Made by a program: the position numbers and the translations under genes. Below the pieces are notes generated by a model that ran no database searches, was not told where the DNA came from, and worked only from the letters and a program-made list of their open reading frames with translations. From positions 496,001 to 560,000 of the forward strand of contig NZ_UYJA01000001.1 in NCBI RefSeq assembly GCF_900618535.1: 64,000 nucleotides of DNA, in the 5' to 3' direction. The DNA is from Pseudomonas bubulae (GTDB lineage Bacteria; Pseudomonadota; Gammaproteobacteria; Pseudomonadales; Pseudomonadaceae). Positions 37,556 through 45,370 of the stretch are shown here, piece by piece; position 1 is the first letter of the stretch, and each line of letters begins with the position of its first letter.

Positions 37556-37723
37556 CTTGTAGTCGCTGAGGAGCGCAGCGAGGCTGCGATCGGTTTGGTG
37601 CGCCACTGCGACACAGCAGTCGTAAAATCGGTTAATGCGTTGGGCCAAGTACATCCGGGGCTCAGGGTTTACGACCGCTTCGCAATCGATCGCAGCCTCG
37701 CTGCGCTCCTCAGCGGCTACAAG
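37556..37723. repeat. Inverted REP-like pair (BIME-like)
   Basis: The arm at 37556-37592 (core GAGCGCAGCGAGGCTGCG) is repeated in inverted orientation at 37687-37723 with about one mismatch over 37 bases. The 94 bases between hold no gene. The same core recurs at 44167-44208. This is typical of extragenic palindromic elements of Pseudomonas and may stabilise or end the regulator transcript. Confidence 0.75.
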
Positions 37724-37735
37724 ATTTCGTGTTCT

Positions 37736-38161
37736 TCACTCCCCCACCGAGTACACCGTAATACACAGGTCGATCCCCAATGACTGCATGCGCAGCAAGG
37801 TATCGATCGGGATCGGGTGGCTGACGGAACGTGGTGTAACTCCGCTGTTGTAGCCAATATCCAGGGTCTTTTTTGTACAGGCGTGCCATAACGGCTGCAG
37901 TGCTTGCGGCAATTGCTCAATGGCATCGAGCAAGGCCCTGATGCTTTCATCAGGTGTGGGGTAACTGCCTTGCGGGCCAAAGGCTTCAAAAACAGAATGA
38001 TAGAGGTCGCCGTCAGCCTGACTGTCATGCAGGCAACTGATTGATTCTTCGGGCAGATCTCCAGGCGCCATGGCTTGTGCCAAGGGCGCCAGATTCACCG
38101 GAGCCGTGAGCATCAGGTCTGTATTGATGTAGTACACCCCGATATCATCATCGATAGGCAT
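37736..38161 (-). CDS. Hypothetical protein, 141 aa
   Basis: Not recognised. From ATG 38161 the protein begins MPIDDDIGVYYINTDLMLTA and ends DLCITVYSVGE. It looks soluble and acidic, with an alternating beta/alpha pattern and no obvious catalytic motif. The frame is open to 38269, so a longer form is possible; GGGAG sits about ten bases before 38161. It runs opposite to the hydroxyproline genes and lies between their regulator and transporter, so it is probably unrelated to them. A small immunity-like or stress protein is possible but unsupported. Confidence 0.55.
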   Translation of the reverse strand: MPIDDDIGVYYINTDLMLTAPVNLAPLAQAMAPGDLPEESISCLHDSQADGDLYHSVFEAFGPQGSYPTPDESIRALLDAIEQLPQALQPLWHACTKKTLDIGYNSGVTPRSVSHPIPIDTLLRMQSLGIDLCITVYSVGE

Positions 38162-38471
38162 AGGCTTCACACTCCCAAAAAAAGTACCTAGCCCATACTG
38201 CCCGCAGGGCAAAAAATAGCCAATACCGCCAAAAAGCCAGCAAGTGTTCCTTTGTGGGGCATTTCCCACAGTAATGCTCCCTTCTGTAACACCCCCCTGC
38301 TACCGCTCAACCCCTCCACTACCAGAGTGCCATCACGCAAGCCTGCAAATACCGCGCTCGCTCACTTATTGCGGCCTGCGGCAAAAATCGGCACACGCCT
38401 TGCAAAACAAATATCGTATACGAAATCCAAAGACCGTTAATCAACAGCCCTTCAACGACTCCGAGGCTTCC
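38162..38471 (+). promoter_or_regulatory. 310-bp region upstream of the hydroxyproline transporter
   Basis: No convincing gene apart from a possible 5' extension of the minus-strand hypothetical. TCGTATACGA at 38414-38423 is a perfect 10-bp palindrome, 48 bases before the start codon of the binding protein; its 3' flank AAAT also matches the site before 44363. It is the most complete of three related operator-like sites in this cluster. Confidence 0.65.
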
Positions 38472-39290
38472 ATGAAAAACCCCGTACTTGCCGTAGCTCT
38501 CAGCGCTGTTCTCAGTACCTCCTTTATTGCCACGGCGCAGGCCGACAAGCTCGACGATATTATCGGTTCGGGCAAGTTGCGCTGCGCCGTCACCCTGGAC
38601 TTCCCGCCCATGGGCTCCCGTGACGAGGCCAACAAGCCCGTCGGCTTTGATGTGGACTACTGCAACGATCTGGCAAAAGTGCTCGGTGTCGATGCCGAAA
38701 TCGTTGAAACCCCCTTCCCTGACCGGATTCCGGCGTTGGTCTCCGGGCGCGCCGATGTCATTGTGGCCTCCACTTCCGACACCCTGGAACGGGCCAAGAC
38801 CGTTGGCCTGAGCATTCCTTACTTTGCCTTCCAGATGGTGGTGCTGACCCGCGACAACACCGGTATCAACAGCTTTGAAGATCTCAAGGGCAAGGCTCTG
38901 GGCAACACCAGCGGCACCTATGAAGCCATCGCCCTGGAAAAAGACGTGAAAAACTGGGGCAGCGGTTCATTCCGCGCCTATCAGTCGCAGAACGACACCC
39001 TGCTGGCCGTTGCCCAGGGTCATATCGAGGCCACCGTGGTCACCAACACCGTGGCTGCGGCTACCCTTAAATCAGGCAAGTACAAAAACCTCAAGGTCGC
39101 CGGTAACGCGCCTTATGTGGTCGATTACGTGTCCCTGGGCGCCAAGCGCAACGAGTACGGCCTGCTCAACTACCTGAACCTGTTCGTCAACCAGCAAGTA
39201 CGCACCGGACGCTACAAGGAGCTGTGGACCAAATGGGTCGGGACCGAGATTCCACCGGCTGATCTGACCGTACCTCACGTTTATTACTGA
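38472..39290 (+). CDS. ABC transporter substrate-binding protein, polar amino acid family
   Basis: A 272-residue periplasmic protein from ATG 38472 (CGAGG six bases upstream). Signal peptide residues 1-24 end at ATAQA. The SBP_bac_3 fold is seen in GKLRCAVTLDFPPMGSRDEA, NKPVGFDVDYCNDLAKVLG, RADVIVASTSDTLERAKTV and ALGNTSGTYEA. It likely captures hydroxyproline or a related imino acid, judging from the enzymes encoded downstream. Two permeases and an ATPase follow after the dehydratase gene. Confidence 0.9.
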   Translation: MKNPVLAVALSAVLSTSFIATAQADKLDDIIGSGKLRCAVTLDFPPMGSRDEANKPVGFDVDYCNDLAKVLGVDAEIVETPFPDRIPALVSGRADVIVASTSDTLERAKTVGLSIPYFAFQMVVLTRDNTGINSFEDLKGKALGNTSGTYEAIALEKDVKNWGSGSFRAYQSQNDTLLAVAQGHIEATVVTNTVAAATLKSGKYKNLKVAGNAPYVVDYVSLGAKRNEYGLLNYLNLFVNQQVRTGRYKELWTKWVGTEIPPADLTVPHVYY

Positions 39291-39300
39291 GGTATCCAGC

Positions 39301-41070
39301 ATGTCCGGGATAAGTTCTCTTGAAGGCCGCAGCCTGGTGGATGGTTGTGCATCCGCCCCGCTGCTGTACGCCGAGGTCGGCCTGAGTTTCTGGGGCGGCG
39401 TCGACCCGTTCAGCGGCGAGGTGATCGACCGCCATCACCCGCTCAGCGGCGAATGCCTGGCCGGCCGTGTGCTGGCAATCCCCAGCGGGCGCGGCTCCTG
39501 TACCGGCAGCAGTGTGCTGATGGAACTGATCAGCAATGGCCATGCTCCTGCTGCGCTGGTGCTGGCCGAGGCCGACGAGATCCTGACCCTTGGCGTGCTG
39601 GTGGCACAGACCCTGTTCCAACGTTCCCTGCCGGTGCTGTGCATCGGCAAGGAAGCCTTTGGCCAATTGCGCGGCAAGGCGTTCGCCAGGGTCGATGGCA
39701 CCGGTTTGAGCCTTTACGATTCAACGCCTGACGATACTCCGGCACCACGCAACGACAGGCCAACCGAAGATGCACACAGCTCGATCGAGCTGACCGCACA
39801 CGACCGTGCACTGCTCGACGGCAGCCAAGGCAAGGCCGCTCAGGTGGCCATGCAGATCGTTTTGCGCATGGCGCATATCCAGGGCGCCAAATATCTGGTG
39901 GACATCACCCAGGCCCATATCGACGGCTGCATCTATACCGGGCCGGCGAGTTTGCGCTTTGCGCAACTACTGGTGGCATGGGGTGCCAAGGTGCGGGTAC
40001 CCACCACCCTCAATTCGATTTCCGTGGATCAGCGCCGTTGGCGCGAACTGGGTATCGACCCGGCGCTCGGTGTACCCGCCAGCGCGCTGGGCGATGCTTA
40101 TATGGCCATGGGCGCACAATTGAGTTTCACCTGCGCGCCTTATCTGCTCGACAGTGCGCCCAAGGCCGGCGAGCAGATTGTCTGGGCCGAATCCAACGCG
40201 GTGGTTTACGCCAACAGCGTGCTCGGCGCACGCACCCTCAAGTACCCCGACTATCTGGATATTTGTATCGCCCTCACCGGCCGGGCACCGCTGATTGGCT
40301 GTCATCTGGAAGATCAGCGCAAGGCCCGTTTGCACATAGAAGTGCCGCCCCTGTCCAACCTTGACGACTCTTTCTACCCGCTGCTCGGCTACCACATCGG
40401 TGCCCTGGCCGGCAGCCGGATCCCGCTGGTTTCCGGGCTCCAGCAGCAGCATCCGAACCTGGACGATCTCAAGGCATTCGGTGCGGCCTTCGCCACCACC
40501 AGCGCCGCTGCGCTGTTTCATATCGCCGGGGTTACCCCCGAAGCTCTCGACCCGACACGGGTGATCGATGGGCCGCTGCCGGTGCTCAAGCTCAGCCTGG
40601 AGGAATTGCTGCTCAGTTGGCAGGAGCTCAACAGCGCCCGCGATGCCAGGGTGGATGTGGTGTCATTGGGCAACCCGCACTTTTCCCTCAGCGAGTTCGC
40701 CCGTTTGGCAAGCCTGTGCCAGGGCCGCCACCGTCATCCCGACGTGGTACTGGCGATCACCTGTGGTCGCACCGTGCTGGAGCAGGCCCGCGTCGCCGGG
40801 TATATCGCCGTAATCGAAGCCTTTGGTGCCGTGATTGTCAGCGATACCTGCTGGTGCATGCTCGGTGAACCGGTGATTCCGCCAGCCGCCAGAAACCTGA
40901 TGACCAACTCGGGCAAATACGCCCATTACGCCCCCGGCCTGGTGGGCCGCAGAGTTCACTTCGCCAGCCTCGCCGAGTGTGTGGATGCGGCGTGCAGCGC
41001 CACGGCCAGCGGGCGCTTGCCGCAGTGGCTGCAAGCTGCTGCCTCACTGGAGAACGCACCCCATGTTTGA
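39301..41070 (+). CDS. Aconitase X, fused form; cis-3-hydroxy-L-proline dehydratase
   Basis: A 589-residue fused AcnX. The N-terminal ~150 residues are the small swivel domain (LAIPSGRGSCTGSSVLMELI). The large domain follows (MAHIQGAKYLVDITQAHIDG, TTLNSISVDQRRWRELGI, GALAGSRIPLVSGL) with cluster-type cysteines in ITCGRTV and SDTCWCML. Characterised AcnX enzymes of this type dehydrate cis-3-hydroxy-L-proline to Delta1-pyrroline-2-carboxylate. It is embedded between the transporter's binding protein and permease genes, and its stop overlaps the permease start by 8 bases. The family is firm; activity is inferred from homologues and context. Confidence 0.88.
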   Translation: MSGISSLEGRSLVDGCASAPLLYAEVGLSFWGGVDPFSGEVIDRHHPLSGECLAGRVLAIPSGRGSCTGSSVLMELISNGHAPAALVLAEADEILTLGVLVAQTLFQRSLPVLCIGKEAFGQLRGKAFARVDGTGLSLYDSTPDDTPAPRNDRPTEDAHSSIELTAHDRALLDGSQGKAAQVAMQIVLRMAHIQGAKYLVDITQAHIDGCIYTGPASLRFAQLLVAWGAKVRVPTTLNSISVDQRRWRELGIDPALGVPASALGDAYMAMGAQLSFTCAPYLLDSAPKAGEQIVWAESNAVVYANSVLGARTLKYPDYLDICIALTGRAPLIGCHLEDQRKARLHIEVPPLSNLDDSFYPLLGYHIGALAGSRIPLVSGLQQQHPNLDDLKAFGAAFATTSAAALFHIAGVTPEALDPTRVIDGPLPVLKLSLEELLLSWQELNSARDARVDVVSLGNPHFSLSEFARLASLCQGRHRHPDVVLAITCGRTVLEQARVAGYIAVIEAFGAVIVSDTCWCMLGEPVIPPAARNLMTNSGKYAHYAPGLVGRRVHFASLAECVDAACSATASGRLPQWLQAAASLENAPHV

Positions 41071-41728
41071 CTATACCTTCCAATGGCGCTCTGCCCTGCG
41101 CGCCTTGCCGGACATGCTCGCCGGTGCCCTGGTGACCTTCGAGACCGCTGCCCTGTCGATGATCTTCGGTGTACTGATCGCCCTGGCCCTAACGGTGATG
41201 CGCGAAAGCAAAAACCCGCTGCTGCGTGGCGCCGGTAATGCCTGGGTGTCCATTGCCCGTAACACGCCCTCGTTGTTCCAGATTTATGTCCTGTACTTCG
41301 GGCTCGGCTCCCTGGGCCTGCATGTCAGTTCATGGGTCGCCCTGCTGGCCGGGATCACCTTCAACAACGCAGGTTACCTGGCCGAGAACTTTCGCGGCGG
41401 GCTCAAGGCAGTGCCCGAAACCCAGGTACGCGCAGCTCGCTCGCTGGGCATGAGCGCCTTCCAGACCTACCGCATGATCGTCGTACCGCAGCTGCTGCGC
41501 ATCGTGTTTTACCCGCTGACCAACCAGATGGTCTGGGCGGTGCTGATGACCTCGCTGGGGGTGATCGTGGGCCTGAACAACGACCTCACCGGTGTGACCC
41601 AGGACTACAACGTCAAAACGTTCCGCACCTTTGAATACTTCGCCATTGCCGCGGTGCTGTATTACCTGATTGCCAAGGCGATCGTTGCAGCAGCCCGGCT
41701 CATGGCCTGGCGACTGTTCCGTTACTGA
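41063..41728 (+). CDS. Amino acid ABC transporter permease (HisM/GlnP type), first
   Basis: A 221-residue inner-membrane protein from ATG 41063, which overlaps the end of the AcnX gene. About five membrane segments are seen, with the EAA loop contacting the ATPase (GLKAVPETQVRAARSLGMSA). The substrate path motif NTPSLFQIYVLYFGLG is typical of polar amino-acid permeases. It pairs with the permease at 41738. Confidence 0.92.
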   Translation: MFDYTFQWRSALRALPDMLAGALVTFETAALSMIFGVLIALALTVMRESKNPLLRGAGNAWVSIARNTPSLFQIYVLYFGLGSLGLHVSSWVALLAGITFNNAGYLAENFRGGLKAVPETQVRAARSLGMSAFQTYRMIVVPQLLRIVFYPLTNQMVWAVLMTSLGVIVGLNNDLTGVTQDYNVKTFRTFEYFAIAAVLYYLIAKAIVAAARLMAWRLFRY

Positions 41729-41737
41729 GGACTGCCC

Positions 41738-42388
41738 ATGTTTTCCACCAGCTTTACCTGGAACGATTTTCTGTTTTTGCTGCAGGGGGCATGGGTCACC
41801 CTGCAACTGACCAACTGGGCGATTTTGCTCGGCACCGTTGCCGGCCTGCTGTTCGGCCTGATGCGTGCCTTGCTGCCACGGGCCAGCCTGCCGCTGGCCT
41901 GGGTGCTGGATGTGTTTCGCAGCGTGCCTTTGCTCATTCAGTTCGTGCTGTTCAACTCGCTCAAGAGCATCGTCGGCCTGAACATCAGCGCTTTCAGCGT
42001 CGGCTGCATCGTGCTGGGGGTCTACGCAGCCGCGTACTTCACCGAGATCGTGCGCAGCGGCGTGCTGGCAGTGCCGTTTACCGTGCGCCGGGCCAGCCGT
42101 TCGCTGGGCCTGAGCTACCTGCAGGACCTGCGCTACATCGTGTTGCCCATTGCCATGCGCGTGGCCTTCCCCGGCTGGCTCAACCTGGTGCTCAGCGTGA
42201 TGAAAGATACCGCACTGGTGATGTGGATCGGCATCGTCGAACTGCTGCGCGCCTCGCAAACCATCGTCACCCGCATCCAGGAACCGATGCTGGTGCTGTG
42301 CATCGCGGGCCTTATCTATTACGTCATGAGTCTGGTGGTTGCGCGCCTTGGTGCTCGCCTGGAAAAAAGGTGGCAAGAAAATGATTGA
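41738..42388 (+). CDS. Amino acid ABC transporter permease (HisM/GlnP type), second
   Basis: A 216-residue inner-membrane protein with the EAA loop in GVLAVPFTVRRASRSLGLSY and FRSVPLLIQFVLF, a family motif. It starts 9 bases after the first permease and overlaps the ATPase gene start by 8 bases. Together they form the heterodimeric channel of the importer. Confidence 0.92.
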   Translation: MFSTSFTWNDFLFLLQGAWVTLQLTNWAILLGTVAGLLFGLMRALLPRASLPLAWVLDVFRSVPLLIQFVLFNSLKSIVGLNISAFSVGCIVLGVYAAAYFTEIVRSGVLAVPFTVRRASRSLGLSYLQDLRYIVLPIAMRVAFPGWLNLVLSVMKDTALVMWIGIVELLRASQTIVTRIQEPMLVLCIAGLIYYVMSLVVARLGARLEKRWQEND

Positions 42389-43103
42389 GATCGACAACGT
42401 CTACAAATCCTTCGGCGACCTCGAAGTGGTCAAGGGCGTCAGCCTGACCGTGAACAAGGGTGAGGTGGTCTCGATTATCGGCGGCTCCGGCTCCGGCAAG
42501 TCGACCCTGCTGATGTGCATCAACGGCCTGGAACCGATCCAGAAAGGCCATATCCGCGTCGACGGCATCGCAGTCCACGACCGCGCCACCAACCTTAACC
42601 ACCTGCGCCAGAAAATCGGCATCGTGTTCCAGCAATGGAACGCCTTTCCACACCTCACCGTGCTGGAAAACGTGATGCTGGCGCCGCGCAAGGTGCTGGG
42701 CAAAAGCAAGGCCGAAGCCGAGGCCCTGGCGGTGCAGCAACTGACCCATGTGGGCCTGGGCGACAAGCTCAAGACCTTCCCCGGCAAGCTTTCCGGCGGC
42801 CAGCAACAGCGCATGGCCATTGCCCGCGCCCTGGCCATGTCACCGGACTACATGTTGTTCGACGAAGCCACCTCGGCCCTCGACCCGCAATTGGTGGGCG
42901 AGGTGCTCGACACCATGCGCATGCTCGCCGAAGACGGCATGACCATGGTGCTGGTCACCCACGAAATCCGCTTTGCGCGGGATGTATCCGACCGCGTGGC
43001 GTTCTTTCGCAATGGCCTGGTGCACGAAATCGGTACCCCCGATCAAGTCATCGGCAACCCTGTGCACGCGGAAACCGCGGCCTTCCTCAAGTCGGTCAAA
43101 TAG
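42381..43103 (+). CDS. Amino acid ABC transporter ATP-binding protein
   Basis: A 240-residue ATPase starting at ATG 42381; the open frame extends upstream but MIEIDNVYKSFGDLEVVKGV is the standard N terminus. Walker A GGSGSGKST, Q-loop VFQQWNAFPH, signature LSGGQQQRMAIARAL, Walker B MLFDEATSALD and the H-switch VLVTHE are all intact. It powers the import system encoded by its neighbours. Confidence 0.95.
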   Translation: MIEIDNVYKSFGDLEVVKGVSLTVNKGEVVSIIGGSGSGKSTLLMCINGLEPIQKGHIRVDGIAVHDRATNLNHLRQKIGIVFQQWNAFPHLTVLENVMLAPRKVLGKSKAEAEALAVQQLTHVGLGDKLKTFPGKLSGGQQQRMAIARALAMSPDYMLFDEATSALDPQLVGEVLDTMRMLAEDGMTMVLVTHEIRFARDVSDRVAFFRNGLVHEIGTPDQVIGNPVHAETAAFLKSVK

Positions 43104-43112
43104 GAGCAGAAC

Positions 43113-44144
43113 ATGCGTTCATCGAAAGTCATTCATGTGGTCAGCTGTCACGCCGAGGGCGAAGTCGGTGACGTGATCGTCGGCGGTGTGGCGCCTCCGC
43201 CCGGGGCTACCGTATGGGAGCAGTCGCGCTGGATCGCCCGGGACGAGACCCTGCGCAATTTTGTGCTCAACGAGCCTCGCGGCGGGGTGTTCCGGCACGT
43301 CAACCTGCTGGTGCCGGCCAAGGATCCACGGGCGCAAATGGCCTGGATCATTATGGAACCGGCCGACACTCCGCCCATGTCGGGTTCCAACTCGATCTGC
43401 GTGTCCACGGTCTTGCTCGATAGCGGCATCCTGCCGATGACCGAACCGCAAACCCGACTGGTGCTCGAAGCTCCCGGTGGCCTGATCGAGGCCGTAGCCG
43501 ACTGTCGAGACGGCAAGGTACAACGGGTCGAGATCAAAAACGTGCCCTCCTTCGCCGACCGCCTGGATGCCTGGATCGAAGTCGAGGGCCTGGGATCGCT
43601 CAAGGTCGACACCGCCTATGGCGGCGACAGCTTCGTACTTGCCGATGCCAAGGAACTGGGCTTTGCCATCAGCCCGGATGAAGCCAGGGACATCGTTGAG
43701 ACCGGTTTGAAAATCACTCGCGCCGCCAACGAGCAACTGGGCTTCACCCACCCGTTGAACCCGGACTGGTCGCATATCTCGTTTTGCCAGATCGCTGCGC
43801 CTGTGGTGTATGAGAACGGTATTGCCAGCGGCGCCAACGCGGTCGTGATCCGCCCGGGCAAGATCGACCGCTCGCCCTGCGGCACCGGTTGCTCGGCGCG
43901 CATGGCGGTGTTGCAGGCCAAGGGGCTGCTCAAGGTGGGCGAGCGCTTTATCGGCCGTTCGATCATCGGCTCTGAATTTCATTGCCGCATCGACTCCATG
44001 ACCGAAGTGGCCGGCCGCGTCGCGATCTACCCGTGCATCTCCGGACGGGCGTGGATTACCGGTACCCATCAACACCTGCTCGACCCGAGCGACCCATGGC
44101 CACAGGGCTATCGCCTGTCCGATACCTGGCCGGGTGCCAACTGA
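43113..44144 (+). CDS. Proline racemase family enzyme: 4-hydroxyproline 2-epimerase or trans-3-hydroxyproline dehydratase
   Basis: A 343-residue enzyme. The two active-site positions read Ser90 ([10 protein letters not shown]) and Cys256 ([11 protein letters not shown]). Racemases and most 4-hydroxyproline epimerases have Cys/Cys, while trans-3-hydroxyproline dehydratases have Cys/Thr; the Ser/Cys class has been linked to 4-hydroxyproline epimerisation, in some cases with dehydratase activity. It starts 9 bases after the ATPase with GGAGCAG upstream. The DapA-like deaminase downstream argues for the trans-4-hydroxyproline route; the Ldh_2 reductase argues for a 3-hydroxyproline route. Exact activity cannot be fixed from sequence. 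Confidence 0.82.
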   Translation: MRSSKVIHVVSCHAEGEVGDVIVGGVAPPPGATVWEQSRWIARDETLRNFVLNEPRGGVFRHVNLLVPAKDPRAQMAWIIMEPADTPPMSGSNSICVSTVLLDSGILPMTEPQTRLVLEAPGGLIEAVADCRDGKVQRVEIKNVPSFADRLDAWIEVEGLGSLKVDTAYGGDSFVLADAKELGFAISPDEARDIVETGLKITRAANEQLGFTHPLNPDWSHISFCQIAAPVVYENGIASGANAVVIRPGKIDRSPCGTGCSARMAVLQAKGLLKVGERFIGRSIIGSEFHCRIDSMTEVAGRVAIYPCISGRAWITGTHQHLLDPSDPWPQGYRLSDTWPGAN

Positions 44145-44166
44145 CCAGAGCATTTACGCAATACCC

Positions 44167-44208
44167 GTAGCAGCTGACGAGCGCAGCGAGGCTGCGTTCG
44201 TCAGCTAC
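44167..44208. repeat. REP-like palindrome
   Basis: An imperfect palindrome with core GAGCGCAGCGAGGCTGCG, arms GTAGCAGCTGACGA and TCGTCAGCTAC. It shares its core with the pair at 37556-37723. It lies 23 bases after the racemase-family gene. Confidence 0.7.
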
Positions 44209-44222
44209 AGGAACACCGCAAC

Positions 44223-44275
44223 TGTGGGAGCGAGCCTGCTCGCGAAGGTCGTTCGCGAGCAGGCTCGCTCCCACA
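44223..44275. repeat. REP hairpin (GTGGGAGCGAGCCTGCTCGCG type)
   Basis: A perfect 24-bp inverted repeat (44223-44246 with 44252-44275) with a 5-base loop. The core GTGGGAGCGAGCCTGCTCGC is the common Pseudomonas REP sequence. It probably attenuates transcription between the racemase-family and DapA-like genes and protects the upstream mRNA. Confidence 0.85.
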
Positions 44276-44320
44276 ATAGGGCTTGACCTGCAACAGAGTA
44301 TCTACATAAGACCGTAACTA

Positions 44321-44334
44321 AACGTATACGAAAT
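44321..44334. promoter_or_regulatory. GntR-type operator before the DapA-like gene
   Basis: AACGTATACGAAAT contains the perfect palindrome CGTATACG (44323-44330), with the same AAAT flank as the site at 38414. It ends about 30 bases before the start codon of the DapA-like gene, so that gene likely has its own regulated promoter after the REP hairpin. Confidence 0.65.
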
Positions 44335-44362
44335 ACTATATTAGCGACCGGAGGCAACAAAC

Positions 44363-45280
44363 ATGAGCAAGCGCATCAACTGGAGTGGCGTCTTCCCTGC
44401 GGTGACCACTCAATTCAACGATGACTTCAGCATCAACCTCGACAAGACCCACCAGGTGATTTCCAACGTCATCCGTGACGGCGTGTCGGGCCTGGTGGTC
44501 TGTGGCTCGGTGGGGGAAAACACCTCCCTGACCGCCGAAGAAAAAATCGCTGTGACCGAAGTCGCTGTGGCAGCCTCCGGCGGCCGGGTGCCGGTCATCT
44601 GCGGCGTGGCCGAGTTCACCAGCGTGCAAGCCGCCAAGGTGGCCAATGCCGTGCGCAAGGTCGGCGTCGATGGGGTGATGCTGATGCCCGCGCTGGTCTA
44701 CGGTTCCAAGCCTTTCGAAACCGCCGAACACTACCGCTATGTAGCCAAGCACGCCGACGTGCCACTGATGGTCTACAACAACCCGCCCATCTACAAAAAC
44801 GATGTCACCCCCGACATCCTGATTTCTCTGGCCGATTGCGACAACGTGGTGTGCTTCAAGGACTCCTCGGGCGACACCCGCCGCTTTATCGATATCCGCA
44901 ATGAAGTAGGCGACCGTTTCGTGCTGTTTGCCGGCCTCGACGACGTGGTGCTGGAGAGCATTGCCGTGGGTGCCGAAGGCTGGGTTTCGGGCATGTCCAA
45001 TGTGTTCCCCAGGGAAGGCGAAACCATCTTCCGCCTGGCCAGGGCCGGACGTTTCGCCGAAGCCATGCCGATCTATGAATGGTTGATGCCGATCCTGCAT
45101 CTGGACGCCCGTGCCGACCTGGTGCAGTGCATCAAGCTGTGCGAAGCCATTGCCGGTCGCGGCAGCGCCTTGACCCGTCCCCCGCGCCTGGCCCTGCCAC
45201 GGGAAGATCGTGAATTTGTCGAACGAATCATGGCCAAAGCTCTGGCAAACCGCCCGCACTTACCTGATGTCGGTCTTTGA
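44363..45280 (+). CDS. DapA-family aldolase/deaminase, probable Delta1-pyrroline-4-hydroxy-2-carboxylate deaminase
   Basis: A 305-residue TIM-barrel enzyme of the dihydrodipicolinate synthase family. The Schiff-base lysine is K166 (VVCFKDSSGD) and the catalytic tyrosine Y138 (MVYNNPP); the oxyanion region reads GSVGENTSLTAEEK. In the hydroxyproline pathway the family member converts pyrroline-4-hydroxy-2-carboxylate to alpha-ketoglutarate semialdehyde and ammonia. GGAGG precedes ATG 44363. Context (racemase-family enzyme, transporter, shared operator) supports that role over lysine biosynthesis. Confidence 0.85.
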   Translation: MSKRINWSGVFPAVTTQFNDDFSINLDKTHQVISNVIRDGVSGLVVCGSVGENTSLTAEEKIAVTEVAVAASGGRVPVICGVAEFTSVQAAKVANAVRKVGVDGVMLMPALVYGSKPFETAEHYRYVAKHADVPLMVYNNPPIYKNDVTPDILISLADCDNVVCFKDSSGDTRRFIDIRNEVGDRFVLFAGLDDVVLESIAVGAEGWVSGMSNVFPREGETIFRLARAGRFAEAMPIYEWLMPILHLDARADLVQCIKLCEAIAGRGSALTRPPRLALPREDREFVERIMAKALANRPHLPDVGL

Positions 45281-45320
45281 TCAACGGCTTACTGTAGATA
45301 CTCTGTTGCCGCCTCCCCCC

Positions 45321-45350
45321 TTGTGGGAGCGGGCTTGCCCGCTCCCACAA
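45321..45350. terminator. Bidirectional terminator-like REP hairpin
   Basis: A perfect 14-bp stem, TTGTGGGAGCGGGC (45321-45334) with its complement at 45337-45350, with a 2-base loop. It lies between the convergent DapA-like and Ldh_2 genes. It is REP-related in sequence and probably ends both transcripts. Confidence 0.75.
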
Positions 45351-45370
45351 CAAGCGCCACCCCGGCAAAT

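Noticed and set aside
41330..42397. A 355-codon minus-strand open frame
   Set aside because: It covers two permease genes with clear EAA loops on the plus strand; its His/Gln-rich composition is typical of an antisense frame.
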